Shown here one piece after another: positions 18,397 to 26,594 of a stretch of DNA of 64,000 bases. Below the pieces are notes generated by a model. The model did no database searches. It saw only the letters and a program-made list of their open reading frames with translations, and was not told the DNA's origin. Numbering within the stretch: position 1 is the stretch's first letter; every line of letters starts with the position of its first letter. Origin of the DNA: JBDNJM01 sp041687755 (GTDB lineage Bacteria > Planctomycetota > UBA1135 > GCA-002686595). The position numbers and the translations under genes are program-made. Location: the NCBI GenBank assembly GCA_041687755.1, contig JBDNJM010000019.1, positions 1 through 64,000 on the forward strand, written 5' to 3'.

Positions 18397-21300
18397 GGGC
18401 TTCCGGGGACGACCGGCGGCCGCCCTGGCGTCGCCTGCGCTGGTGGCTCACGGCGTACCTCGTGGTTCTGCTCGCCAGTCATGCGTGGCGCGCGTTCGGC
18501 GTGCCGGAGCGGCAGCCGGACCTCACGGAGCCGAGCGTGGCGGCGCTCGAGCTGCCCGCGTTCGAGGGCGACCAGGCCCTCAAGGGCCGTACCCAGACCC
18601 TGGTCTACGACACGTTCGGCCCGGCCGACGCGCCGGTCGTCCTGGGCCTGCACGGGAGCCCCGGCGGGCGCGGGAACTTTAGGCTGCTGGCCTCGAAGAC
18701 GCCGGGCTACCGCTGGATCCTGCCCGACCTGCCGGGCTTCGGGGACTCGAGCCGCGATCTGCCGGACCACTCGTTCCTGGCGCAGGCGGCGACGTTGCGG
18801 GCGCTCATGGCCGAGCTGGAGATCGAGTCGGCCCACGTGGTGGGGTACTCGATGGGCTCCGCTACCGGGCTTCGGCTGCAAGAGTTGATCGGTGAGCGGG
18901 TGCGTTCGCTGACGCTGCTCTCTGGCCTGGGCGTGGTCGAGCTGGAGCTGCTCGGCAACCAGGCGATGAACCACGCGCTGCACGGCCTGCAGGCGGGCGC
19001 CCTGTGGCTGATCGAGGAGGGCGTGCCGCACTTCGGCAAGTTCGACGACGGGTGGTTCGGGCTCGACTACGCGCGCAGCTTCTACGACTCGGATCAGGAG
19101 CCCTTGCGCGGCCTGCTCGCCGACTACCGCGGGCCGCTGCTGATCGTCCACGGAAGGGATGACCCGCTCGTGCCGTTCGCCGCGGCCGAGGAGCACGCGC
19201 GCATCGTGCCCCAGGCGCGGCAGCTGATCCTGCCGGGCGGCCACGGGATCGTGTGGAGCCGGGCGGGCGACATCGGCGCCGAGCTGGTGCGCTTCCTGGA
19301 CGACGTCGACGCCGGCCGGGCGGAGCGGCGCGCGGAAGCGGAGCCCGCGCGGCTCGCCGCGGCGCAGAGGGAGTTCGATCCGGGCGAGTTCCCGCTGGAC
19401 GGGGCGCTGCTGGTGGCGGTGCTGATCCTGATTGCGCTGGCGACCTTCGCGAGCGAGGACCTCACCTGCATCGGGACCGGGGCGCTCGTGTCCCAGGGCC
19501 GGCTGCCGTTCTGGGCCGGCACGTTCGCCTGCTTCATGGGGATCCTCGTCGGCGACATGCTGCTCTACGGCCTCGGTCGGCTGTTCGGCGCGCGGGCCAC
19601 GAAGCTGCCGCCGCTGTCCTGGATGTTGTCGGAAGCGCGCATGCAGCGGGCGGCGAACTGGTTCGAGAAGCGCGGCTTGATCGCGATTTTCTTGACGCGC
19701 TTCACGCCGGGGATGCGCCTGCCGACCTACGTCGCGGCGGGTGCGATGCGCGCGCGCTTCCTGAGCTTCGCGCTCTACTTTGCGATCGCCGCGGCGGTCT
19801 GGACGCCGATCCTCGTGTGGGTCTCGAGTCAGATCGGCGGAACGCTTACTGAGAAGGTCGAGGCCTTCAAGAACTCGCTGCCGCTGGCCCTCGCGGTCAC
19901 CGTTGCGCTGGGCGTGTTGGTCGTGCACTTCGGCGTGCCGCTGTTGACCTGGCGCGGCCGCAAGCTGCTCGTCGGGGGCTGGCGCGCGAAGCTGCACTGG
20001 GAGTTCTGGCCCGTCTGGGTCGTGTATGGGGCGCTGTTCCCGTATCTCCTTTGGCTCAGCGTCCGGCATCGCTCCCTGACGGTCTTCTGCGCAGCGAATC
20101 CGGGGATGCCGGCGGGCGGCGTGGTCGGGGAGTCGAAGTCGGCGATTCTGGCGGCGCTCGAGTCGGCCGGCGAAGCGAACCCGCCGTTCTGCGCGCTGCC
20201 CGCGGCTGAGAACTCTGATCGCCGGCTGGCGGAGTTCGACGCGTTTGTCGAGCGCACGGGCGGCTACCCGGTCGTGCTCAAGCCCGACGCCGGCCAGCGC
20301 GGCTCGGGCGTGCTGATCGCGCGCGATCGAGCGGCCGCCGCGGAGTACCTGTCCGAGACCCGCATCGATCTGGTCGCCCAGGCCTTCCTGCCCGGCCACG
20401 AGTACGGCGTGTTCTACGCGCGGCGCGCAGCTGAGCCGGTTGGACGGGTGATCTCCATCACGGACAAGCGCCTGGCCGTGGTCACGGGCGACGGCAAGGC
20501 AACCCTGGAGCAGCTGATTCTCGAGGATTCGCGCGCCGTGCAGATGGCCCACTACTACCTGGACCGCAACGCCGAGCGGCTCGAGGACGTGGTCCCAGCG
20601 GGCTTCGAGGTTGAGCTCGGCGAGCTGGGCACCCACGCGCGCGGCGCGATTTTCCTGGACGGCGGCGGGCTGCACTCGGAGGCGCTCGTCGCCGAGGTGG
20701 ACCGCATCGCGCAGTCGTTTGAGGGCGGCTTCCAGTTCGGCCGTTTCGATCTGCGCGCGCCGGATGCAGCGGCGCTGACGGCGGGCCGCGATCTGCGCGT
20801 CATCGAACTCAACGGCGTGACCTCCGAGTCGACCCACGTGTACGACCCGCAGTACTCCTTCGCGACGGGGCTCCGCACGCTCGCCGCCCAGTGGCGGGAG
20901 TGCTTCGAGATCGGGGCCGAGAACGTCGCGGCGGGTAAGGCCGAGGCCCCGGGCGTGTTCGGGCTGCTGCGCGCCTGGTGGAGCTACCGGCGTGAGCAGG
21001 GGCAGCACCGCTCAGCTCGCGGTGCGCTTCAGGAAGACCTTCAGCTCCTTCTCGGTCTGCAGGTCGCCCTTCTTGTCGGCGGCGACGAGTCCGGACTCCC
21101 AGGCCGTGCGGGCCGCGGCCACATCTCCGGCCGCTTCGTGTGCGCGGCCCAGCTCGCGCCAGGCGGCGGAGTAGTCCGGGTCCACGGCGACGGCGCGGGC
21201 GTAGTGCACGGCGGCGTCGGCGGGGAGCCCGTCATCGAAGTACAGCCGGCCGAGCCCGAAGCGCAGGAGGGTGTCGTCGGGCTCGTCCTCGATCAGGGCG

Positions 21301-21695
21301 AGGAAGGGGGCGTACTTGGCGGCGGCCATCGGAGAGTCCTGGAGAGGGGGGAGCGAGGTCGGTCGGTGGGACCTAGGCTGCCCTGGAGAGGCTCCGCGGT
21401 CTACGCCCGGGTTTCAGAGGGGCAAGAGGCGCGGGCTGCCGGAGGCCGGCGGGGTCGCGCAGTGGGCGGGCCCGCCCCAACGCAATCGGGCCCGGCTCGC
21501 GAGGGCGAGCCGGGCCCGATTGCGGGTGGCGCAGGGCGTCGGGGGCGGGTCAAACCAGGTCCGGCTCGTTGTCGGAGCCCTGCTCCTCGTCGTCGAGGGC
21601 GCCGTCGGCGTAGCGAGCCGCTTCGTCCGCGCCGCGCCGGGCGAGATCTCGCCAGCCGGCCTCCTCGGACTCGAGGCGCTCGGTCTCGGCGGTGA
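18393..21695 (+). CDS. Alpha/beta-hydrolase - DedA - ATP-grasp fusion protein
   Basis: Three domains in one chain. (1) An alpha/beta hydrolase, residues 60-315, has HGSPGG, the nucleophile elbow GYSMGS (Ser near 153), HGRDDPLVP and GGHG. (2) A DedA/VTT membrane domain, about 330-530, has the motif LTRFTPGMRLPTYVAAG. (3) An ATP-grasp domain, about 570-865, has VVLKPDAGQRGSGV and the metal-binding IELNG. A short hydrophobic anchor precedes the hydrolase. DedA proteins scramble or transport lipids, so a lipid-modifying and -moving enzyme is inferred. Conserved sequence ends near 21000 (AWWSYRR). The frame then runs without a stop to 21695, antisense through the TPR gene; a one-base shift would give a TGA at about 20993. 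The true end is therefore probably near 20995. Confidence 0.75.
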   Translation: MRASGDDRRPPWRRLRWWLTAYLVVLLASHAWRAFGVPERQPDLTEPSVAALELPAFEGDQALKGRTQTLVYDTFGPADAPVVLGLHGSPGGRGNFRLLASKTPGYRWILPDLPGFGDSSRDLPDHSFLAQAATLRALMAELEIESAHVVGYSMGSATGLRLQELIGERVRSLTLLSGLGVVELELLGNQAMNHALHGLQAGALWLIEEGVPHFGKFDDGWFGLDYARSFYDSDQEPLRGLLADYRGPLLIVHGRDDPLVPFAAAEEHARIVPQARQLILPGGHGIVWSRAGDIGAELVRFLDDVDAGRAERRAEAEPARLAAAQREFDPGEFPLDGALLVAVLILIALATFASEDLTCIGTGALVSQGRLPFWAGTFACFMGILVGDMLLYGLGRLFGARATKLPPLSWMLSEARMQRAANWFEKRGLIAIFLTRFTPGMRLPTYVAAGAMRARFLSFALYFAIAAAVWTPILVWVSSQIGGTLTEKVEAFKNSLPLALAVTVALGVLVVHFGVPLLTWRGRKLLVGGWRAKLHWEFWPVWVVYGALFPYLLWLSVRHRSLTVFCAANPGMPAGGVVGESKSAILAALESAGEANPPFCALPAAENSDRRLAEFDAFVERTGGYPVVLKPDAGQRGSGVLIARDRAAAAEYLSETRIDLVAQAFLPGHEYGVFYARRAAEPVGRVISITDKRLAVVTGDGKATLEQLILEDSRAVQMAHYYLDRNAERLEDVVPAGFEVELGELGTHARGAIFLDGGGLHSEALVAEVDRIAQSFEGGFQFGRFDLRAPDAAALTAGRDLRVIELNGVTSESTHVYDPQYSFATGLRTLAAQWRECFEIGAENVAAGKAEAPGVFGLLRAWWSYRREQGQHRSARGALQEDLQLLLGLQVALLVGGDESGLPGRAGRGHISGRFVCAAQLAPGGGVVRVHGDGAGVVHGGVGGEPVIEVQPAEPEAQEGVVGLVLDQGEEGGVLGGGHRRVLERGERGRSVGPRLPWRGSAVYARVSEGQEARAAGGRRGRAVGGPAPTQSGPAREGEPGPIAGGAGRRGRVKPGPARCRSPAPRRRGRRRRSEPLRPRRAGRDLASRPPRTRGARSRR
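21012..21329 (-). CDS. Small tetratricopeptide-repeat protein
   Basis: A 105-aa all-helical protein made of two to three TPR units (RFGLGRLYFDDGLPADAAVH, then WRELGRAHEAAGDVAAA). There is no signal peptide, so it is cytoplasmic and probably an adaptor. The basic C terminus (KELKVFLKR) is typical of such short TPR proteins. Its stop at 21012 directly faces the expected end of the hydrolase-DedA-ATP-grasp gene, whose frame reads antisense through it. That overlap is judged an artefact of a lost stop rather than a reason to doubt this gene. Confidence 0.72.
   Translation of the reverse strand: MAAAKYAPFLALIEDEPDDTLLRFGLGRLYFDDGLPADAAVHYARAVAVDPDYSAAWRELGRAHEAAGDVAAARTAWESGLVAADKKGDLQTEKELKVFLKRTAS
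21481..21524. terminator. 20-bp perfect terminator hairpin
   Basis: Bases 21481-21500 pair perfectly with 21505-21524 around a GAGG loop. The hairpin lies 25 bp beyond the stop of the coiled-coil lipoprotein gene on the minus strand and most likely terminates it. Confidence 0.75.
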
Positions 21696-23079
21696 GCGGG
21701 GCCCAGGGCGGGTCGGTCGGGTCGTCGTTGGAGTCCGGCTTGGCGATCGGCTCGTTAAGCTTGGCCATGCTGGCGCGCTCCTCGGCCTGGGAGCGGGTGG
21801 TCTCGTCCCAGTCGATGGCGCCGGAGGTGATGTTCGCAGAGTCCTCGTCTTCGACGCCGTTCTCGGCGAAGTAGCGCTCCTGGATGCCGCGGGCGAGGCG
21901 GGCCTCGAGCGTGTCGTCGCCGGCGCCGGCCTGCCACTGGTTCTCGGGGTCCGGGACGTTCTCGGGCTCGGTGCCGAAGGCCTCACGGGTGAGCTCGAAG
22001 CGCTCGACCGGCTCGGGCGCGGGCACGGGCTGAAGCGTGAAGCTCGTCTCCTCGTCGGCGAGGGCGGGCGCCTCGCCGGCGGTCTCGGCGAAGAACTCCT
22101 CGGCCTCCTGTTGGGCCAGGGGCTTGGTCTCGGCTTCGGCGCTGGTGAAAAAGTCTGCGGCCTCGCGGTCCACCGGGTCCTCGCTGCGGCGCAGGGCACT
22201 GACGGCGCCGGAGCCGGCGATGTACGCGCCGCGCTTGCCCAGGGGCAGGGCCTCGCGCTGATGCTCCTCGAGGCGCGCCTGGCGCTCGTCGACGTCGTCG
22301 ATGCGGCGCTCGATGTGCTCCACCATGGTCGCGGAGCGGCTGCGGCCGGTGCGGCTGAAGAGCCAGCCGCCGAGCAGCGCGATCGCGCTGGGGATGCCGA
22401 GCAGCAGGCCCCAGAGCTTGAGGTCCAGCTTGCCGCCGGTGAGCGTCGAGTCCGTCCGCGCCACGGCCGCCTGGGGCCGGGCGGCCTCGCCGGGAGCGCC
22501 GGCGAGGGTCTGGACCTTCTGGCTGACCTCGATGAACTTGGCCGCGTACTCGTCGTCGACGCGTAGCAGACCGAGCTCCAGGTCGGTGACCGTCGAGCTG
22601 AGGTCGACGAGGTTGCGTTCGATCTGCTCGAGGGTCCGGGAGGTGCTGGCGACCGGCAGCTCGCTCAACTGCGTCCCTACGGCGGCGACGGCCTGGGCCG
22701 ACTCTTCCAGCCTGGCGTCCTGGGCAGGATCCCCGCCGGCAGTCGCGCCGCCTCCGGAAGGGTTGCCGGCCGCGACCGGCGTGCCGGGGAGGCCGGCACC
22801 GGAAGCTTGGAGCTGGGCGGTGACCAAGCTCTCAAGCTGATCGATACGGGCCTCGAGCGCCACGCGCTGCTGGGCGGGCGTCATAATGCCCGGCGGGCGT
22901 CCCGACGTGTCGTCGGGCCGCATACTCGAGGTCACACCCAGACTGCTTTCCGTGGCTCGCCGAATGGCGCGCACATCTTCGAGGGTGGTGGGAAAAGAGG
23001 GCGTCTGCCACCCGGAGCTGGCTTCACAGCCGGCCAGGAAACCGAGCAGGGCGAAGGTTCTGATACGTCGAATTCGCAT
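21550..23079 (-). CDS. Coiled-coil lipoprotein with inner transmembrane segment, unknown function
   Basis: About 509 aa. The N terminus is a lipoprotein signal (RTFALLGFLAGC). A coiled-coil-prone region follows to about residue 215 (ALEARIDQLESLV, TLEQIERNLVDLSSTVTDLE). One membrane helix comes near residue 225 (LWGLLLGIPSAIALLGGWLF), with an arginine-rich stop. The remaining 280 residues are acidic and disordered. Having both a lipobox and an internal helix is unusual. The ATG at 23079 is chosen because it gives the shortest signal peptide; the frame opens 27 bases earlier. No family recognised. Confidence 0.65.
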   Translation of the reverse strand: MRIRRIRTFALLGFLAGCEASSGWQTPSFPTTLEDVRAIRRATESSLGVTSSMRPDDTSGRPPGIMTPAQQRVALEARIDQLESLVTAQLQASGAGLPGTPVAAGNPSGGGATAGGDPAQDARLEESAQAVAAVGTQLSELPVASTSRTLEQIERNLVDLSSTVTDLELGLLRVDDEYAAKFIEVSQKVQTLAGAPGEAARPQAAVARTDSTLTGGKLDLKLWGLLLGIPSAIALLGGWLFSRTGRSRSATMVEHIERRIDDVDERQARLEEHQREALPLGKRGAYIAGSGAVSALRRSEDPVDREAADFFTSAEAETKPLAQQEAEEFFAETAGEAPALADEETSFTLQPVPAPEPVERFELTREAFGTEPENVPDPENQWQAGAGDDTLEARLARGIQERYFAENGVEDEDSANITSGAIDWDETTRSQAEERASMAKLNEPIAKPDSNDDPTDPPWAPLTAETERLESEEAGWRDLARRGADEAARYADGALDDEEQGSDNEPDLV

Positions 23080-23231
23080 GGGATTTGCACGGAGTGCGGT
23101 CACCAAAAACTACCGTGTCGCAACTGGGAAGGCGGGGATTTCAGCAGTCAGCCAGGGGGCCCACCAGCCGTGAAATGAGGGGGGAGGCGTCCCGACCATG
23201 CCCCCATGGTCTCTGAAGGCCGTCTTTTTGG

Positions 23232-23264
23232 CGAATGAAGGAGTCTGCAAAGCTTTGCCATTCG
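23232..23264. promoter_or_regulatory. Nested palindrome in divergent intergenic region (operator candidate)
   Basis: A perfect 12-bp palindrome GCAAAGCTTTGC (23247-23258) is flanked by the inverted pair CGAATG (23232-23237) and CATTCG (23259-23264). It lies in the 340-bp gap between the divergent lipoprotein and propeller genes. It is less GC-rich than its surroundings. It could be an operator or the stem of a leader RNA. Nothing else in the gap is recognisable. Confidence 0.35.
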
Positions 23265-23418
23265 TCGTATCTTGCGGGGTCCTGCAAGGAGAGCCCAGGC
23301 CGCGCTACCCCCCTCCCGGGGGGAGCTTTTCAGCTCCTGCTGCCCGCCTCTCCCGCTCTGATTTCGAGCCCTCGCCGGGACGCCCGACCGGATCCGTCCG
23401 ATGCACTTTCCTCCCTCG

Positions 23419-26400
23419 ATGAACCGCGACCGAAAGCTCGAGACCGCCGCCCGTCGCGGTCTGGTCAGCTCGGCTCTGTGCGCTGCTCTGTGCGCGCCTG
23501 TGGCCGCCCAGTCCGCGGCGCCGTCGCCCGGGCACGAGCTCCCCGCCGCACTGACGCTGGATTGGGAAGAGCAGTCAGGAGAGACGACCTGGGGCTTCGA
23601 GTTCCCGCTGGCCGTCGATCAAAGTTCTGACGCGACCTTCGTCGCGAGTGGGCGGATCGCATCGCCTTACCAGCTGCAGGCCTTTGAGTTGAACGGCGAC
23701 CTCCGTTGGGCCGTCGAGACGCCGATCGCGCTCGGCAGCGTGATGGCCGTCGCCCCCAACGGCAGCCGCGTCTACGTCATCGGGCACGACTGGACGGAGG
23801 CGGCCTTCCGGCGTGCCGTCGTGCTCGCGTTCGACGCCTCGACGGGCGCGCAGCTGTGGAAGAGCTACTTCACGAGCTGGTCGGGGCAGGCGCTGGTCCA
23901 GGCGCCGCAGGATCTGCTGCTGAGCGCTGATGGGTCGACGCTCTTCGTGGGGGGCCAAGAGAACGAGATCGCGACCACCATCAAGGGCTTCGGCACGGTT
24001 GGCGCCTTCGATGCCGACACAGGGCAAGCGCTCTGGCTGCGGCGCTTCGAGCCGCCCGTCAACCACATTTGGTCGATCGACCGGCTCGAGCTTGGCCAGG
24101 ACGCGGAGACGCTGTACGTCGCCGGGGGCTCGGGTTCGCTGGCTGATCCCGAGCTGCTCGTGGCGGCGGTCGAGGTCTCGACCGGGTTCTCGCGCTGGGA
24201 GCGACTGCTGCCGGCCGGTCGTCCGTTCGCGCTGGCCGCACGACCGGACGGCTCCGAACTCGCGGTCGCCTCCGAGCGCGCGGGCCTGGGGCCGGACCTG
24301 TTCTTGCTCTCCGACGCGGACGGCTCAGAACGACTCAACGTGAGCCTCGGCGACGCACTGATTTCCGCCGCCTACAGCGCGGACGGTTTGAGACTGATCG
24401 TCAACGCGATCCAGGACGGCTTCTTCCCGGGATCCCAGCTCGATCAGCTGACGACATACGGCCTCTCCTCCACGAGTGGCCTGACCGTCTGGACCCGGGG
24501 CTTCGATGCGCCCTGGGGCTCGCCCGGGGGCATCGACTTCAACCCGGACGCGCGCGGCGTGCACCTGGTGTACGACGACTTCACGAACAGCTTCGTGGTC
24601 GGCGGAAGCCGGCAGCCCCAGGGCGGTCCCGAGGATCACCACCTGGTCGCCTACGGCGGCAACTCGGGCACGGTGCTGTGGAGCGAGTCGTTCGACGTCA
24701 CGGTGCACCAGACCGATCAGCGGCTGATGGCGCTGGACCTGGACCCGATGGGCCAGCGACTCGCCGTGCTCGGCGACGCTGCTGACTTGCTCGACCTGCA
24801 GAGCGTCCGCGTCGGTACTCGCGATCTGGTCAGCGGCCAGCTGTTGTCCGATCTGACCGTCAGCACCTTGAGCGCCGCGGCGGACAGCCCGATCGGCATC
24901 GCGGTCAGCGAGAGCGGCGAGGAGGCCTTCCTCCTGAACCAGACCAACTTCGGCAAGTACCGGCTCTCCGGACACTCGGGCGCGACGGGGGCCGCAGAGT
25001 GGTCCACGACGCTTGAGATTCCGGGAGCCGGCTTCGACCCGTTGCCGCCCGCCATCGCCGCGAGTTCCGTGGGCGACCGCGCCTTCCTCGAGCTGCCTTC
25101 GCTCGCAGGCGGCGAGTTGCGCGCCTTCGAGCACCCCTCGGGGGAGCTGGCCTGGACGCGTTCGAGTCCGGCCCTGTCCGGCAGCGGCGACGACCTCGCC
25201 ACGCGCCTGATCGTCGACGACGAGAACAGCCAGGTGCTGCTCGGCGGCCTCTCCCCGCTGGGGGGCCTCGAGGTGTTGTCCTACGGGTTCGACGGCAACG
25301 GGCGCTGGCTTGCGGAGACCTCTCCGGGGGCCAAGCTCGATGCCTTCGGCGGGATCGCTCTGAGGGTGGCGGACAACGGCGCGGAGCGCGTCGTCCTCGT
25401 CGGCGTCCGGACGGGCGGGCAAGGGGCGATATCCCTGTTCAGCAAGTCGATTCGCCTGGCGCTGTTCGAGGCGCAGACCGGGGCCGAGGTGTGGAGCCGG
25501 GGCTTCTTTTGGACGTCCTCCTACCTAGAGATCCGCGACGTCGCGATCTCCAAGAGTGGCGATCGGATCGCGCTTCAGATGCAGGTGGACGGTCCGAGCG
25601 GCGTGCTCACCACCGTCCTGTACGATGCGGCCGACGGCTCGCCCGTTTGGCTCGACACCCGCGGCTCTCAGGGCCAACCTCGGCGGGGCATGGGCGTGGA
25701 CTTCGGCGTGGACGATCAGCTGGTGATCTTCGCCTCCACCGAGGGGGTGGGCAGCGCAGCCGACGACGTCTTGTTCGATGCGGTGTTTGCGATCAACGGC
25801 CAGCCCGCGTGGTCGAACCGGATCGATGCCGGATCGGGCGATGCGCTCGGCGATTGGAGCGTGGACGCCGACGGGCTGCTGATCGTCGGCACCGGCACGC
25901 GCGGTCTGTACGCCCCCGAAGACGACCAGGCGTTCACCTTCGGGCTGGACGCCATCTCGGGCACCGGGCTGTGGAGCGCGGGTTACTCCTCGCCGGCGGA
26001 CCTTGGGCCGCCCCTGCTCGACGACCTGGGCCGGGCGCTGACGCTGACGCCGGACGGCAACGCGATCTTCGCGGGCTACCGGGTTTGGAGCGGCGAAGCG
26101 CTGTCCGACTCCCTGCTGGTGCGCTACCAGATGCCGCGCCTGATCGGCGACGTCGAAATCGTGGCCGTCGGGTCCGGCGGCTCGCAGGTGCTCTCCCTGC
26201 GTCAGCCCGCGGCGACCTTCGGCGACCTGTATCTGATCGTCGGTTCCGCCCACGGACAAGGCCCCGGGCTGCCGCTCGACGGCGTCGTAGTGCCGCTGGT
26301 GCTCGACGCTTACACGCTGCAGACGATCAGCAGCGCGAACGCGGGCGCCTACTCCAAGACGCTCGGCTTTGCGGACGCGGCCGGACGCGCGACGGCGCGC

Positions 26401-26535
26401 ATCGACGTGCCCGCGGGCCTGTCGTCGAGCCTGGTGGGGTTGACGCTGCACCACGCAGCCGTGACGATCGACGTCGGCGGAACGTGGGGCCTGAGCTTCG
26501 CGACGAACGCGATGCCGCTCACGTTCACGTTCTGA
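23419..26535 (+). CDS. Secreted PQQ-like beta-propeller protein
   Basis: About 1038 aa with a signal peptide ending near LCAPVAAQS. The body consists of repeated blade-like units in which a tryptophan follows a small turn (FDASTGAQLWKSYF, FDADTGQALWLRRF, FEAQTGAEVWSRGF), as in PQQ-dehydrogenase-like and other WD/PQQ propellers. The last 130 residues form a separate beta module (LYLIVGSAHGQGPGLPLDGV to the end) of a type I associate with secreted proteins of planctomycetes. It is probably an extracellular or surface protein with binding rather than enzymatic function. The start is ATG 23419; six earlier codons are less likely. Confidence 0.72.
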   Translation: MNRDRKLETAARRGLVSSALCAALCAPVAAQSAAPSPGHELPAALTLDWEEQSGETTWGFEFPLAVDQSSDATFVASGRIASPYQLQAFELNGDLRWAVETPIALGSVMAVAPNGSRVYVIGHDWTEAAFRRAVVLAFDASTGAQLWKSYFTSWSGQALVQAPQDLLLSADGSTLFVGGQENEIATTIKGFGTVGAFDADTGQALWLRRFEPPVNHIWSIDRLELGQDAETLYVAGGSGSLADPELLVAAVEVSTGFSRWERLLPAGRPFALAARPDGSELAVASERAGLGPDLFLLSDADGSERLNVSLGDALISAAYSADGLRLIVNAIQDGFFPGSQLDQLTTYGLSSTSGLTVWTRGFDAPWGSPGGIDFNPDARGVHLVYDDFTNSFVVGGSRQPQGGPEDHHLVAYGGNSGTVLWSESFDVTVHQTDQRLMALDLDPMGQRLAVLGDAADLLDLQSVRVGTRDLVSGQLLSDLTVSTLSAAADSPIGIAVSESGEEAFLLNQTNFGKYRLSGHSGATGAAEWSTTLEIPGAGFDPLPPAIAASSVGDRAFLELPSLAGGELRAFEHPSGELAWTRSSPALSGSGDDLATRLIVDDENSQVLLGGLSPLGGLEVLSYGFDGNGRWLAETSPGAKLDAFGGIALRVADNGAERVVLVGVRTGGQGAISLFSKSIRLALFEAQTGAEVWSRGFFWTSSYLEIRDVAISKSGDRIALQMQVDGPSGVLTTVLYDAADGSPVWLDTRGSQGQPRRGMGVDFGVDDQLVIFASTEGVGSAADDVLFDAVFAINGQPAWSNRIDAGSGDALGDWSVDADGLLIVGTGTRGLYAPEDDQAFTFGLDAISGTGLWSAGYSSPADLGPPLLDDLGRALTLTPDGNAIFAGYRVWSGEALSDSLLVRYQMPRLIGDVEIVAVGSGGSQVLSLRQPAATFGDLYLIVGSAHGQGPGLPLDGVVVPLVLDAYTLQTISSANAGAYSKTLGFADAAGRATARIDVPAGLSSSLVGLTLHHAAVTIDVGGTWGLSFATNAMPLTFTF

Positions 26536-26544
26536 TTTAGGCCC

Positions 26545-26579
26545 AGGTGCGCGCGGCCAGAGGGCCGCGCGCCGCACCT
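26545..26579. terminator. Bidirectional terminator hairpin
   Basis: A 14-base arm (26545-26558) pairs with 26563-26579 around an AGAG loop, with one three-base bulge. It lies between the convergent stops of the propeller gene (26535) and the JmjC-like gene (26595). Confidence 0.65.
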
Positions 26580-26594
26580 CTGGGGCCTGCAGGC

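Noticed and set aside
18315..21008. 897-codon minus-strand open frame under the hydrolase-DedA-ATP-grasp gene
   Set aside because: Arg/Gln/His-rich antisense shadow without motifs, while the plus strand has three recognisable domains.
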